A DNA stretch of 53,429 bases from an uncultured Collinsella sp. (GCA_905199225.1 CAJKFS010000013.1:1-53429), one strand, 5' to 3'. Shown: positions 1 to 9,085, counted from the first letter of the stretch. Program-made: numbers and translations. The notes: a model not told the origin generated them from the sequence alone.

Positions 1-463
1 CCAGCTCGTCGGCGGCAAGCCGCACGGCACCCTCGCTATGAGCGCCCGCCTGCGTGGACAGGTGAATCTCGACCCCGGGAATCGCCGCGCGCAGCGCGCA
101 GGCCAACCCGGCATCGGCCACAATCAGAGCATCGGCGCCCAGCTCCAGTGCATGAGCTCCCAGCGCCACCGCGTCGGACAGTTCATCGTCAAACACGAAC
201 ACGTTGAGCGTCACGTACACACGCACGCCATGGGCATGCGCCACGGCACAACCGCGCGCAAACTCGTCATCCGTAAAGCCATGAGCGCTCACACGGGCGT
301 TAAAGCCGCCCAACCCCGCATAGATGGCATCGGCACCCGCGGCGATGGCCGCAAGCATCTGGTCGAGCCCGCCCGCCGGCGCCAGCAGCTCGGGCAGCGC
401 CGCACCGGCAGCATCCAATCTAGTCTCGTATTGTCCGCTCGGCCCCATCGCCCGAATCGCCAT
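1..463 (-). CDS. U32-family (peptidase U32/RlhA-TrhP-like) protein, N-terminal part, cut by window edge
   Basis: Reading leftwards from the ATG at 461-463 gives an open frame of about 154 codons that runs off the left edge without a stop. AAGGAG lies 8 bases upstream of the ATG. The translation has the N-terminal U32 signature: PELLAPAGG near residue 23, then GADAIY, FNAR, VYVTLN, GADALIV and IHLSTQA. U32 proteins were first called collagenase-like peptidases, but several are now known to hydroxylate tRNA or 23S rRNA (TrhP, RlhA). The full-length U32 gene at 47868 is a paralogue with the same motif order. The cysteine-rich centre lies beyond the edge, so the subfamily cannot be decided. The divergent neighbour is the penicillin-binding protein gene. 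Confidence 0.85.
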   Translation of the reverse strand, partial: MAIRAMGPSGQYETRLDAAGAALPELLAPAGGLDQMLAAIAAGADAIYAGLGGFNARVSAHGFTDDEFARGCAVAHAHGVRVYVTLNVFVFDDELSDAVALGAHALELGADALIVADAGLACALRAAIPGVEIHLSTQAGAHSEGAVRLAADEL

Positions 464-625
464 CGGCAAACTCCTTACCAAGGTATGCATTCACTCTGAA
501 AAATGCCGTCTTCCAGCATACACGAGGCCTCGCGCGCCCCGTTTGGTTTATCGTGTAATAACTTATGTCCATCCTGCCCCGACGGCACATCCGCCGTCCG
601 GCACGACATACCTGGAGGTCAATAT

Positions 626-2824
626 ATGGGTCCTCGCCAACGACAGGGACGCAGCCGTTCAAAGACGCATGCCCTGCCCATAATCCTGCTCTCGTTTTTG
701 GGCTTTTTGCTTATCGCGGGCGTGGCATTTGGCATCGGCATGGTCGGCAACGTCAACCGCTGGCTGTCCGATCTGCCCGACTACACCGACGCCAACGCGT
801 ATCTGGTGAGCGAGCCCACCGAGATCGTCGACTGCAACGGCAACAAGATCGCGAGCTTCTACACGCAAAACCGCAAGTCCATCACCAAGGACGAGGTCTC
901 CCCCTACGTGCTGCAGGGCACCGTTGACGTCGAGGACGAGCGCTTCTACGAGCACGGCGGTATCGACCTGTGGGGTATCGCGCGTGCTGCGGTGGCAACC
1001 CTCGGCGGCGGGCACGAAGGCGCCTCGACTATCACCCAGCAGCTGGTGCGCAACACCATTCTGCAGGAGGAGCAGTTCGACTCGACCATCGAGCGTAAGG
1101 TGCGCGAGGCCTACATCGCCATCAAGATGGAGGACATGTACTCCAAAGACGAGATCCTCATGATGTACCTCAACACCATCTACTACGGCCACGGCGCCTA
1201 CGGTATTGAGGCCGCAGCTGAGACCTATCTGTCCAAGAGCGCCGCCGACCTCACCCTGAGCGAGGCCGCACTGTTGATCGGCCTTCCTAACTCGCCCTCG
1301 CAGTACGACCCCACGGTCAACCCCGACCTGGCACTGTCTCGCCGCAACAAGGTTCTCGACAACATGCTGCGCCTGGGCCACATCACCCAGGAGGAGCACG
1401 ATGCCGCACAGGCCGAGCCCATCACCCTCAACGTGACCGAGATTTCGGGCAGCGGCGTCGACGTATACTCGCAGCCCTACTTTGTCGCCTATGTTAAGCA
1501 GCTGCTGGAGCAGGAGTTCTCGACCGACGTGCTCTTTAAGGGCGGCCTGACCGTCAAGACCACCATCGACCCCACGATGCAGCAGGTGGCAGAGAATGCC
1601 GTCCGCGAGCAGCTCGACACGCTCTCACTCGACGGCCTGGACATGGGCATGGTCGTCGTCGACCCCAAGACCGGCTACATCAAGTGCATGGTGGGCGGCT
1701 ATGACTACAACGCCGACGAGAACCACGTAAACCATGCCACGGCCAAGCGTCCCGTCGGCTCCACCTTTAAGGCCTTTACGCTGGCAACTGCCATCCAAAA
1801 CGGCATGAACCCCAACGTCACCCTCAACTGCAACTCGCCGCTCAAGGCCAAGGGCACCACGACCGAGGTCCAAAACTACGCCAACCATAGCTATGGCAAC
1901 ATCACGCTTAAGCAGGCGACGGCATACTCCTCCAACACCGGCTACATCCAGGTGGCGGAAGCCGTCGGCAACAGCAAGATCATCTCGCTCGTCAAAAAGC
2001 TCGGCATCGATCCCGCCAAGGACAACATCGAGGACGTTCCCGTCATGACCCTCGGCACCGGCTCGATCTCGCCGCTCGAGATGGCCGCCGCCTACGCGAC
2101 GTTTGCCAACGGCGGCTACTATCGCCAGCCGATCGCCATCACCGAGATTGACTCTCGCACCGGTTCGGTGCTGTACCAGCACACCGACAATCCCTCACAG
2201 GTACTTACCGAGGGCGAGGCCGCCGCGGTCACCGATGTTCTGTCCGGCGTCATGAAGGGCGGCGGTACGGGTGCTGCCGGCGCCCTGAGCGTCAACCAGC
2301 CCTATGCCGGCAAGACGGGCACCACCGACAACACCACCAACCTGTGGTTCTGCGGCTATACCCCGCAGCTGGCGTGCGCCCTGTGGACCGGCTATTCCGC
2401 GGGCGAGATTCCCATCCAAAAATACGGCACAGACCTGCTGGGCGACAGCACCAACCTGCCTGTCTTTAAGCGGTTTATGAACACCGTTCTGACCGGTACC
2501 GAGCGCGAGGAGTTTGCGACCGGAACGGCGCCCACCTACAAGAACAACAGCGTCTGGAAGTTCTACGGCACCAACAACACCAAGAAGACGGAGAACGACG
2601 ACAAGGACGAGAACGAGGACGAAGAGGAAACCACCACAACGACTACCACGACGACCACGACCACCGAGACCACGGGCGGCGACACCACCGGCGGCACCGG
2701 AACGACCGGTGGCTCGACGGGCGGCTCCACTGGTGGTTCGACCGGCGGCGATGGCGGCACGCCTACGCCCACGCCTACGCCCACTCCCGACCCCTCGCCC
2801 ACGCCCGACGATACGGTCGGCTAG
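626..2824 (+). CDS. Class A penicillin-binding protein (bifunctional transglycosylase/transpeptidase)
   Basis: This 732-residue protein polymerises and cross-links peptidoglycan at the outer face of the membrane. Residues about 17-38 form a single membrane anchor after a basic N-terminus. The GT51 transglycosylase domain follows, with EDERFYEHGG (catalytic Glu near residue 103), EGASTITQQL and KDEILMMYLNTIYYG. The transpeptidase domain has the serine in STFK (Ser379), an SSN motif and KTGTTDN. The C-terminal 80 or so residues are low complexity: acidic, then a run of threonines, then Gly/Thr/Ser repeats and Thr-Pro repeats, probably a wall-spanning tail. I chose the ATG at 626 over an in-frame start at 503 because GGAGG sits just upstream and the membrane segment then begins near residue 17. 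A strong terminator follows. Confidence 0.93.
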   Translation: MGPRQRQGRSRSKTHALPIILLSFLGFLLIAGVAFGIGMVGNVNRWLSDLPDYTDANAYLVSEPTEIVDCNGNKIASFYTQNRKSITKDEVSPYVLQGTVDVEDERFYEHGGIDLWGIARAAVATLGGGHEGASTITQQLVRNTILQEEQFDSTIERKVREAYIAIKMEDMYSKDEILMMYLNTIYYGHGAYGIEAAAETYLSKSAADLTLSEAALLIGLPNSPSQYDPTVNPDLALSRRNKVLDNMLRLGHITQEEHDAAQAEPITLNVTEISGSGVDVYSQPYFVAYVKQLLEQEFSTDVLFKGGLTVKTTIDPTMQQVAENAVREQLDTLSLDGLDMGMVVVDPKTGYIKCMVGGYDYNADENHVNHATAKRPVGSTFKAFTLATAIQNGMNPNVTLNCNSPLKAKGTTTEVQNYANHSYGNITLKQATAYSSNTGYIQVAEAVGNSKIISLVKKLGIDPAKDNIEDVPVMTLGTGSISPLEMAAAYATFANGGYYRQPIAITEIDSRTGSVLYQHTDNPSQVLTEGEAAAVTDVLSGVMKGGGTGAAGALSVNQPYAGKTGTTDNTTNLWFCGYTPQLACALWTGYSAGEIPIQKYGTDLLGDSTNLPVFKRFMNTVLTGTEREEFATGTAPTYKNNSVWKFYGTNNTKKTENDDKDENEDEEETTTTTTTTTTTTETTGGDTTGGTGTTGGSTGGSTGGSTGGDGGTPTPTPTPTPDPSPTPDDTVG

Positions 2825-2848
2825 AAATCATCCGGCCATAAGCAACAA

Positions 2849-2889
2849 GGCCCCCGAGCAGCTTATTTAACTGCTCGGGGGCCTTTTTT
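2849..2889 (+). terminator. Rho-independent terminator after the penicillin-binding protein gene
   Basis: A 13-bp perfect GC-rich stem (2849-2861 with 2871-2883), a 9-base loop and a run of six T follow the stop codon by about 25 bases. It closes a single-gene transcription unit. Confidence 0.93.
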
Positions 2890-3011
2890 GTTTAAAGCGA
2901 CCTGATGGGCGGTCTTTATACCGGCAGACAAAAAAGGGTACCGACCAACATCGATACCCCCTTACAAGCCACTATGTCACGCACACAGTGCCGAGCGCAC
3001 GACTTGCACGC

Positions 3012-3449
3012 CTACTTGCGAGAATTGCTCAGCTTATTGATCAGCGCCTCAAGACGCTCGCCGTCCTCGGCCGTCTGGGCAATAACCAAAATCGTATCGT
3101 TGCCGGCAAGCGAGCCAAGCACATCGGGCAACTCTGCCGCATCAACGGCGGCGGCGATGCCGGAAGCCGTGCCAGGCTGAGCCTTGATCATAACCAGATT
3201 ATCGGTACGCAGAACGCCCGTTACGAGCTCGGAAACCATACGCTGCAGGTGCAGGTCCTCTGCCAGAACATAGATGCCCTCAGGGAGCTTACGCAGCCCC
3301 ATATCGGCAATATCGCGAGAGACAGTCGCCTGCGTGCAATCAAAGCCCATAGCGCGGAGCTCATCGACCAGCACGCGCTGCGTGCGGACGTCCTTATTGC
3401 GCACAATATCTCTAATGGCATCCTGGCGCCCATTGCGTTTTTTAGCCAT
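3012..3449 (-). CDS. argR: Arginine repressor ArgR
   Basis: This 145-residue protein is the usual ArgR size. The N-terminal winged helix-turn-helix has the family motif TQATVSRDI with a conserved Ser-Arg pair. The C-terminal oligomerisation and arginine-binding domain contains VMIKAQPGTAS and AGNDTILVIA, as in other ArgR/AhrC proteins. It represses arginine biosynthesis and/or activates catabolism according to arginine level. An in-frame start 11 codons upstream exists, but the ATG at 3447-3449 begins with the usual MAKKRNGRQ-like N-terminus and has GGAGAGAGGG just upstream. No arginine biosynthesis genes adjoin it, so here it acts as an unlinked regulator. An inverted repeat lies about 100 bases upstream. 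Confidence 0.93.
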   Translation of the reverse strand: MAKKRNGRQDAIRDIVRNKDVRTQRVLVDELRAMGFDCTQATVSRDIADMGLRKLPEGIYVLAEDLHLQRMVSELVTGVLRTDNLVMIKAQPGTASGIAAAVDAAELPDVLGSLAGNDTILVIAQTAEDGERLEALINKLSNSRK

Positions 3450-3542
3450 ACAAACCCTCTCTCCAAAAGATGGCGGAGACAATCAATCAGTGATTGAATA
3501 GTTTAACGCTATTTGAAGGCTTTTGTGTATAAGAACGCATTT

Positions 3543-3570
3543 CGAAACAATTCTATGCAAATTTGTTTCG
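3543..3570. repeat. Inverted repeat in the argR upstream region
   Basis: CGAAACAA (3543-3550) and TTGTTTCG (3563-3570) form an 8-bp perfect inverted repeat with a 12-base, AT-rich spacer. It lies between the glycosyltransferase stop and the argR start. It could be an operator, but it does not resemble a textbook ARG box. Confidence 0.35.
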
Positions 3571-3581
3571 TAATGAGCCGT

Positions 3582-4622
3582 TTAGGCGGTTTTTGCGCCC
3601 GTCCGGTTAAGAAAAGCTGCCAGATGCGTACACATCACGCAGCGCGCGGGCTTGGCGCTGGCGATCGGCCCAAACAACAGACCGAGTCCCCGATGGTTGT
3701 CCTTGAGCGCGGCGACCATCTGACGGGTTCGAGGCGCCTCGAGCATATCACGCATGCGGGAGGAACGCTCGATTGACGACACCCCATGCGGGCTCAGACA
3801 CAAATTCTCGATGCAGGCAACCAGTCCGGCAAAGTAGAACTTTTGGCTTGCCAGCTTGAGCCGACCACCGCTATCTGCTTCCGAGAGTGAGTCCGCAAGC
3901 TCGTCGAGCGCTCGAGTGTCATCGGATATCCTGGCATACATGGTGGGATCAAAAGCATCTGTAAGCTTAGGTGCCACCGCGTGGAAACAAGCGTCGCCGC
4001 AGCCGGACACGAATCGTGCCTGCGAGAGCGCATAAGCCATAAACTCAACCGTACGGTACGCCTTGCCGTGCGACAGGCATGCCTCAAGCAGCGGACGGCT
4101 ATACATCACGCCAGAGGTCTGAGCGACTAGGCCGCCCAAAATCAACTGGGGCAGCCCAGTCACCATAGAAGACTCGTCTTCTATGGCAATAGAGGCAGCA
4201 TCCAAGACGCGCGAATGACGCTCGCGATGCGCATCGTATCGATCGAGCGACACCGAGGGGAGCACAATGTCTACCGCAGTATCGCACGCGATATCGACCA
4301 TCTTGGAAAGGGCCTGCGGAGCAAACCACTCATCGGCGTTCATGGCGATGATTTGAGAGCCGCGCGAGACAGCAAAACCGGCACGAAGACAAGCGCCGCG
4401 CTTCGCGTCCTCGACGTCAATCAAATCAATATGGATGTCCCTGTCGGCAGCAACTTGAAGCGAATGGCGCACACCAGGCGCAGCATCGCGGCAGACAACG
4501 ACAATCTGCAAATCGTAGAGGTCTTGGTTCTGGATACTCTCGAGCGCGCGCATCGCATAGCTGGGCGAACCCTCGACAACGAGGATCACCGAAAGTCGCG
4601 GATGCGAACCACGTCGAACCAA
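3582..4622 (-). CDS. Family 2 (GT-A fold) glycosyltransferase-like protein
   Basis: The 346-residue protein opens with LSVILVVEG and continues with ALESIQNQDLYDLQIVVVC, the typical GT2 nucleotide-sugar binding start. NADEWF near residue 95 is in the place of the DxD-type metal-binding motif. The second half is helical and not assigned to a family. The protein probably transfers a sugar to a cell-surface polymer, but acceptor and donor are unknown and no other polysaccharide genes lie beside it. Translation appears to start at a TTG at 4620-4622, preceded by GAGAGGA at 8-base spacing. A later internal start cannot be excluded. It has no transmembrane helix that I can see. Confidence 0.7.
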   Translation of the reverse strand: MVRRGSHPRLSVILVVEGSPSYAMRALESIQNQDLYDLQIVVVCRDAAPGVRHSLQVAADRDIHIDLIDVEDAKRGACLRAGFAVSRGSQIIAMNADEWFAPQALSKMVDIACDTAVDIVLPSVSLDRYDAHRERHSRVLDAASIAIEDESSMVTGLPQLILGGLVAQTSGVMYSRPLLEACLSHGKAYRTVEFMAYALSQARFVSGCGDACFHAVAPKLTDAFDPTMYARISDDTRALDELADSLSEADSGGRLKLASQKFYFAGLVACIENLCLSPHGVSSIERSSRMRDMLEAPRTRQMVAALKDNHRGLGLLFGPIASAKPARCVMCTHLAAFLNRTGAKTA

Positions 4623-4783
4623 GTTTTCCGTCCTCTCGACAGCGCCAAATCAAACTGTCGTTCATGGTACACCCGAGCAATAAAAGCAACGAGCCGCCTA
4701 ACATGTTGCACGCCAAGAACAGATGTTGCACACGCGCAGCTCACACATGGTATGCGTTGAGAACGGGCACGCCGAGCCCTACC

Positions 4784-5608
4784 CTAGTCGAGCACGACGA
4801 GCTCGGCGGGGTCATAGTCAACGCCCATAAACGTAAGGCCGCAGGCAGGTGCCGTGGGGCCCGCGGCGGTACGGTCGCAGGCGTCAATAACCTCGCGCAT
4901 CCACTGGGGATCGCGACGATGCATGCCAATCTCCACGAGCGTGCCCACGATCGTTCGCACCATCGAGTGCAAAAACGCATTGCCCTCGATAGTGAAGGTC
5001 AGGATATCCTCGCCAAAAGCGACCTCGTGGCCAAAATCGGCTCGCATCACACAACGGTGCGTGGGCTTGCCCACGGCCGAGGCCACCTTGCAAAAGCTCT
5101 TAAAGTCCTGCTCGCCCAAGAGCGAGGGACAAGCGGCAGCCATGGCATCGACATCCAAGGGGTAGCGATGCCACCAAACCGCGCCGCGCGAGAGCACGGG
5201 GCGCGCATCACGATCGGCGATGCGATACGTATACGTACGGGAGCGCGCGTCAAAGCGGGCGGAAAAGTCCTTACGGGCCTTGTAGACCTCGTTTATGGCG
5301 ATGTCTTTGGGCAAGAGGGCATCCATAGCCCTAAGCCACCTACGGCGCGTCAGCGCCAGCTCAGCGTCCGTAACGGGCACGCTGATGTACTGCGCCACCG
5401 CGTGCACACCGGCATCGGTACGCCCCGCACACGTCAGATCGATCGGGCGACGCAGAAGCGTCTCGATAGCGCGGCGCAACTCACCCGCAACGGTCGTCTG
5501 GCCCGGCTGCTCGGCAAATCCGCTATAGGACGAGCCATCGTAGGCGACACGGAATACGAGCGTGGCATCGAGCTCTGGAATCGAATTGAAATCAGACGGC
5601 GCGGTCAT
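4784..5608 (-). CDS. truA: tRNA pseudouridine(38-40) synthase TruA
   Basis: This 274-residue enzyme converts U38-U40 of the tRNA anticodon arm to pseudouridine. It shows FRVAYDGSSYSGF at the N-terminus, AGRTDAGVHA with the catalytic Asp65, and FLHSMVRTIVG in the C-terminal half, all TruA signatures. The ATG at 5606-5608 has GGGAG 5-6 bases upstream. An in-frame TTG five codons earlier overlaps that ribosome-binding site and is less likely. The gene lies just after the terminator of the ribosomal operon, the common rplQ-truA arrangement, and may be expressed by read-through. Confidence 0.95.
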   Translation of the reverse strand: MTAPSDFNSIPELDATLVFRVAYDGSSYSGFAEQPGQTTVAGELRRAIETLLRRPIDLTCAGRTDAGVHAVAQYISVPVTDAELALTRRRWLRAMDALLPKDIAINEVYKARKDFSARFDARSRTYTYRIADRDARPVLSRGAVWWHRYPLDVDAMAAACPSLLGEQDFKSFCKVASAVGKPTHRCVMRADFGHEVAFGEDILTFTIEGNAFLHSMVRTIVGTLVEIGMHRRDPQWMREVIDACDRTAAGPTAPACGLTFMGVDYDPAELVVLD

Positions 5609-5643
5609 GGGCGCTCCCAACAAACAGGCAATGGCATTTCGAC

Positions 5644-5674
5644 AAAAAAAGAGGGGTACGCGAACGTACCCCTC
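5644..5674 (-). terminator. Terminator of the spc/alpha ribosomal operon
   Basis: A 10-bp perfect stem, GAGGGGTACG with its complement (5651-5674), has a CGAA loop. On the minus strand seven T follow (5650-5644). It lies 27 bases after the rplQ stop and before truA. Confidence 0.93.
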
Positions 5675-5700
5675 GAATATAGCCTATGCAGACGGATTGT

Positions 5701-6168
5701 CTACTCAGCGGTCTCCTCAGCAGGAGCCTCCTCGGCAGCCTCGACCTTCTTGGGAGCAGCGGCCTTCTTGGGGGCCGGAGCAGCCTTCTTGGCCTTAGGC
5801 GTGCAAGGCTCGGTGACGAGCTCCATGATAACGATGGGAGCGTTGTCGCCCTTGCGGTTACCGAGCTTCATGATGCGGGTATAACCGCCGTTGCGATCCT
5901 GCCACATACCTTGGGCAGCCTTGTCGAAGATCTCGGCAACGAGCTGCTTATCGCCGAGCTTGGCGATAGCCAGACGACGAGAGTGCAGGTCGCCCTTCTT
6001 GGCCCAAGTGATGATCGGATCGACGACCGAACGCAGCGCCTTAGCGCGGGTCTCGGTGGTCTTGATGCGGTCGTTCTCGAAGAGGGCCTTAGCAAGGCTC
6101 TTCTTCATGGCCTTGGTGTGGCTCGCATCGGTGCCGAGCTTCAGGCCCTTCTTAACGTTGTGACGCAT
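5701..6168 (-). CDS. rplQ: 50S ribosomal protein L17
   Basis: The first 115 residues are canonical L17 (MRHNVKKGLKLG, then TKAMKKSLAKALFE and GGYTRIMKL). They lie near the peptide exit tunnel in the large subunit. The protein is 155 residues, longer than the ~120 usual, because of a Lys/Ala/Pro-rich then Glu/Ala-rich tail, which is common in Actinobacteria. It is the last gene of the operon, 30 bases after rpoA, and is followed by the terminator. Confidence 0.96.
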   Translation of the reverse strand: MRHNVKKGLKLGTDASHTKAMKKSLAKALFENDRIKTTETRAKALRSVVDPIITWAKKGDLHSRRLAIAKLGDKQLVAEIFDKAAQGMWQDRNGGYTRIMKLGNRKGDNAPIVIMELVTEPCTPKAKKAAPAPKKAAAPKKVEAAEEAPAEETAE

Positions 6169-6198
6169 GGTCTAGTTTCTCCTCAAATATGCGAAGCA

Positions 6199-7140
6199 TT
6201 AAGCCTTCAGGCTCAGGCCCATGGACTCAAGCTTGTCCTTCACTTCCTCGATCGACTTAACACCGAAGTTACGGATGTTGAGCAGATCGTTCTCCGAGAA
6301 CTCAACGAGCTGACGGACCGAGTGAATGCTGGCGCGCTTAAGGCAGTTGTAGGAACGGACGGAAAGGTCCAGATCCTCGATCTGCTTGTCCAGCTCGGCG
6401 TTGTCGTTGGTGACCTCGGGAGCGAAGATCGAAGCCTCCTCCTCGACCTCGGGGGTCTCGGCAAGGTTCATAAAGGCGGCCATATGCTGGTTGATGATAT
6501 TGGCAGCCTGGACCACGGCGTCGCGCGGGGCGATGGAGCCGTTGGTCTCGATCTCGAGGACAAGGCGGTCGTAGTCGGTGTGCTGACCGACACGGCAAGC
6601 CTCAACGAGCTTGGCGCAACGGGAAACCGGCGAGTACAGCGAGTCGACGTGGATCACACCGATGGGATCGTTGTCGCGCTTGTTGGCCTCGCCAGAAACA
6701 TAGCCGCGGCCATAGCCGATGCGCATGCTCATGGTGAGATGGCCACCCTCGGTGAGCGTAGCAATGTGCTGCTCGGGGTTGACCAGCTCAAACTCGGACG
6801 GAATAAAGAAGTCCGCACCGGTGACCTCGCAGGGGCCGTCAACCGAGATGGTGGCGGTCGCCTCGTCGGTCGTGCCGAGAGCCCTGAAGACAAGACCCTT
6901 GACATTCAGGACGATGTCGGTGACATCCTCGACCATGTTAGGGATGGTCATGAACTCGTGCTGCGCACCATCGATCTGAATAGCCTCGACGGCGGCACCC
7001 TCGAGCGAGGACAGAAGAACGCGACGAAGGGAGTTACCCAGCGTATCGCCGTAACCACGCTCGAGCGGCTCGACGGAGACACGAGCAGACGTCTCGTTGA
7101 TCTCTTCGACCTGAACCTGAGGCCTAATGAATTCTGACAT
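6199..7140 (-). CDS. rpoA: DNA-directed RNA polymerase subunit alpha
   Basis: This 313-residue protein is the scaffold for RNA polymerase assembly. The N-terminal domain has YGDTLGNSLRRVLLSS and the C-terminal domain (alpha-CTD) has LDLSVRSYNCLKRA and LLNIRNFGVKSIEEVKDKL, which contact UP elements and activators. The start at 7138-7140 has a GGAGG motif upstream. Its place between rpsD and rplQ is the standard alpha-operon order. Confidence 0.97.
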   Translation of the reverse strand: MSEFIRPQVQVEEINETSARVSVEPLERGYGDTLGNSLRRVLLSSLEGAAVEAIQIDGAQHEFMTIPNMVEDVTDIVLNVKGLVFRALGTTDEATATISVDGPCEVTGADFFIPSEFELVNPEQHIATLTEGGHLTMSMRIGYGRGYVSGEANKRDNDPIGVIHVDSLYSPVSRCAKLVEACRVGQHTDYDRLVLEIETNGSIAPRDAVVQAANIINQHMAAFMNLAETPEVEEEASIFAPEVTNDNAELDKQIEDLDLSVRSYNCLKRASIHSVRQLVEFSENDLLNIRNFGVKSIEEVKDKLESMGLSLKA

Positions 7141-7172
7141 GTATTACCTCCAGCCTCAGCAGCCCGGATGGA

Positions 7173-7769
7173 CTACTTAGAGTAGAGCTCGACGATGAGC
7201 TGCTCGTTGATATCACCGCTGATCTGCTCTCGCGTCGGCAGAGCGAGCACGTTACCAGACAGCTTCTCGATATCGACCTCGAGCCAGCCAGGGACCTCAA
7301 AGCGCTCGGAGGAAATCAGGGCCTCCTTGATGGGGAGGAGGTCACGGAACTTCTCGCCGACAGCGACGACGTCGCCGGCCTTGACGCGGTAGGACGGGAT
7401 GTCCACGCGCTTGCCGTTCACGGTGAAGTGACCGTGACGGACGGACTGACGAGCCTCTTTGCGGGTGCGGGCGAAGCCAAGACGGAAGACGACGTTGTCG
7501 AGGCGAGACTCAAGAATGATCATGAGGTTCTCACCGGTGACGCCGTTCATCTTACGGGCCTTGTTGAAGTAGCCGTGGAACTGCTTCTCCAGAACGCCAT
7601 AGATGAACTTGACCTTCTGCTTCTCGCGCAGCTGCATGCCGTACTCAGATTCCTTGCGACGGCGCTTGGGCTGACGGATAGATTCCTTCTTGCTGCTGTA
7701 ACCGAGCTCAGCGGGATCGATCCCGAGCTGACGGCAGCGCTTAAGAACAGGAGTCCTGTCGATTGCCAT
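7173..7769 (-). CDS. rpsD: 30S ribosomal protein S4
   Basis: This 198-residue primary-binding protein of the 30S body carries the S4 RNA-binding domain (SRLDNVVFRLGFARTRKEAR, then VRHGHFTVNGKRVDIPSYRV). It starts MAIDRTPVLKRCRQLG and keeps only one cysteine in the N-terminal segment, so it is the zinc-free form. In many bacteria S4 controls its own operon. No control hairpin was identified here. Confidence 0.97.
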   Translation of the reverse strand: MAIDRTPVLKRCRQLGIDPAELGYSSKKESIRQPKRRRKESEYGMQLREKQKVKFIYGVLEKQFHGYFNKARKMNGVTGENLMIILESRLDNVVFRLGFARTRKEARQSVRHGHFTVNGKRVDIPSYRVKAGDVVAVGEKFRDLLPIKEALISSERFEVPGWLEVDIEKLSGNVLALPTREQISGDINEQLIVELYSK

Positions 7770-7788
7770 ATTGATACGATCCTTTCAG

Positions 7789-8193
7789 TTACACGCGGCG
7801 ACGCTTCTTGGGGCGGCAGCCGTTGTGCGGAATGGGGGTCTTGTCCTGGATGCTCGAGACCTCGAGGCCAGCAGCCTGGAGGGAGCGGATGGCGGTCTCA
7901 CGACCGGAGCCGGGGCCCTTGACGAAGACGGAAACCTTCTTCATACCGTGCTCCATGGCCTGCTTGGCAGCAGCCTCGGCAGCCATCTGGGCAGCGAACG
8001 GCGTGGACTTACGGGAGCCCTTGAAGCCCACCTGGCCAGCCGACTTCCAGGAAATGACGTTGCCCTGGGGATCGGTGATCGAAACGATCGTGTTGTTGAA
8101 CGTAGAACGAATGTGAGCCTGGCCCACGGAAATGTTCTTACGGTCCGCGCGCTTCAGACGGGCAGCGCGAACGTTCTTCTTAGCAGTAGCCAT
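7789..8193 (-). CDS. rpsK: 30S ribosomal protein S11
   Basis: The 134-residue protein has the S11 features GQAHIRSTFNNTIVSITD, GFKGSRKSTPFAAQ and the basic C-terminus GCRPKKRRRV. It sits on the 30S platform near the E site. The gene lies 19 bases upstream of rpsD in the usual rpsM-rpsK-rpsD order. Confidence 0.97.
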   Translation of the reverse strand: MATAKKNVRAARLKRADRKNISVGQAHIRSTFNNTIVSITDPQGNVISWKSAGQVGFKGSRKSTPFAAQMAAEAAAKQAMEHGMKKVSVFVKGPGSGRETAIRSLQAAGLEVSSIQDKTPIPHNGCRPKKRRRV

Positions 8194-8207
8194 CTATCTA
8201 GCGCTCC

Positions 8208-8582
8208 TTATTTCTTCTTCTTAGCACCGATCTGACGCTTCGGGCCCTTGCGGGTACGAGCGTTAGTGTGGGTGCGCTGGCCGCGGACCGGGAGGCCCTT
8301 GCGGTGACGAAGGCCGCGGTTGCAGCCGATGTCCATAAGGCGCTTGACGTTCTGGTTGCGCTCACGGCGGAGGTCGCCCTCAACCATGATCTGGTTCTTA
8401 TCGATATAATCGCGGATGGCGTTAACCTCATCCTCGGTGAGGTCCTTAACGCGCGTATCCACGTTAACGTTGCACTCGACGCAAATCTTCGTCGCAGTGG
8501 TGCGGCCGATGCCGTAAATGTAGGTCAGACCGATCTCAACGCGCTTCTCACGCGGGAGGTCGACACCATTAATACGGGCCAA
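8208..8582 (-). CDS. rpsM: 30S ribosomal protein S13
   Basis: The 124-residue protein begins MARINGVDLPREKRVEIGLTY's characteristic segment, contains YGIGRTTA and ends in the basic RGQRTHTNARTRKGPKR tail that reaches the P-site tRNA. It forms inter-subunit bridges in the 30S head. It lies 14 bases upstream of rpsK. Confidence 0.97.
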   Translation of the reverse strand: MARINGVDLPREKRVEIGLTYIYGIGRTTATKICVECNVNVDTRVKDLTEDEVNAIRDYIDKNQIMVEGDLRRERNQNVKRLMDIGCNRGLRHRKGLPVRGQRTHTNARTRKGPKRQIGAKKKK

Positions 8583-8596
8583 CGTAGTCTCCTCTC

Positions 8597-8710
8597 TTAA
8601 CCCTGACGCTGCTTATGACGGGGGTTCTCGCAAATGACGAGGACCTTGCCATGGCGCCTAATGATTTTGCACTTATCGCACATCTTCTTGACCGAAGGAC
8701 GTACCTTCAT
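8597..8710 (-). CDS. rpmJ: 50S ribosomal protein L36
   Basis: This 37-residue reading frame was translated directly from the sequence. It starts MKVRPSVKKMCDKCKIIRR and ends NPRHKQRQG. The zinc-ribbon ligands (Cys11, Cys14, Cys27, His32) are present, so this is the zinc-binding type. A GGAAG motif precedes the ATG at 8708-8710. It sits between infA and rpmS... rpsM as expected for the alpha operon (infA-rpmJ-rpsM). Confidence 0.96.
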   Translation of the reverse strand: MKVRPSVKKMCDKCKIIRRHGKVLVICENPRHKQRQG

Positions 8711-8860
8711 CGTTCTTCCTTTCGGTAGCGCTCAAACTACTTCCCTACTATCTACTCGCCCAGCCGCAGGCGTTTAAAACTATGGCTGGTCTTCACACAC
8801 AATCCGACCGTAGGTTGAGCTAAGCCTGCAGTCGGAAATGGAGTGCGTGTATGCGTGCCG

Positions 8861-9085
8861 CTATTTGTAGCGATAGGTGATGCGGCCGCGGGTCAGGTCG
8901 TACGGGGAAAGCTCCACGACAACCCTGTCACCGGGGAGAATACGGATGTAATTCATTCGGATCTTGCCAGAAATGTTGCACAGAACCGAATGACCGTTCT
9001 CGAGCTCGACCTTAAACATGGCGTTGGGCAACGGTTCCTTTACCGTACCCTCGAGCTCAATTGCGTCTTCCTTCTTCACAAGCAA
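8861..9085 (-). CDS. infA: Translation initiation factor IF-1
   Basis: This OB-fold protein binds the 30S A site during initiation. It has IELEGTVKEPLPNAMFKVEL, GHSVLCNISGKIRMN and PGDRVVVELSPYDLTRGRI, nearly the full IF-1 consensus. The start is uncertain: a TTG at 9083-9085 gives 74 residues, and a GTG at 9077-9079 gives 72, closer to the usual length. Neither has a strong ribosome-binding site. The 150-base gap to rpmJ holds an imperfect hairpin around 8797-8832 and nothing else that I recognise. Confidence 0.93.
   Translation of the reverse strand: MLVKKEDAIELEGTVKEPLPNAMFKVELENGHSVLCNISGKIRMNYIRILPGDRVVVELSPYDLTRGRITYRYK

Noticed and set aside
503..625. 41-residue N-terminal extension of the penicillin-binding protein
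   Set aside because: It has no ribosome-binding site and no family similarity; the ATG at 626 follows GGAGG.
3450..3581. ARG box upstream of argR
   Set aside because: A TGAATAGTTTAA-like stretch near 3495 lacks the second half-site; only the unrelated CGAAACAA inverted repeat is clear.
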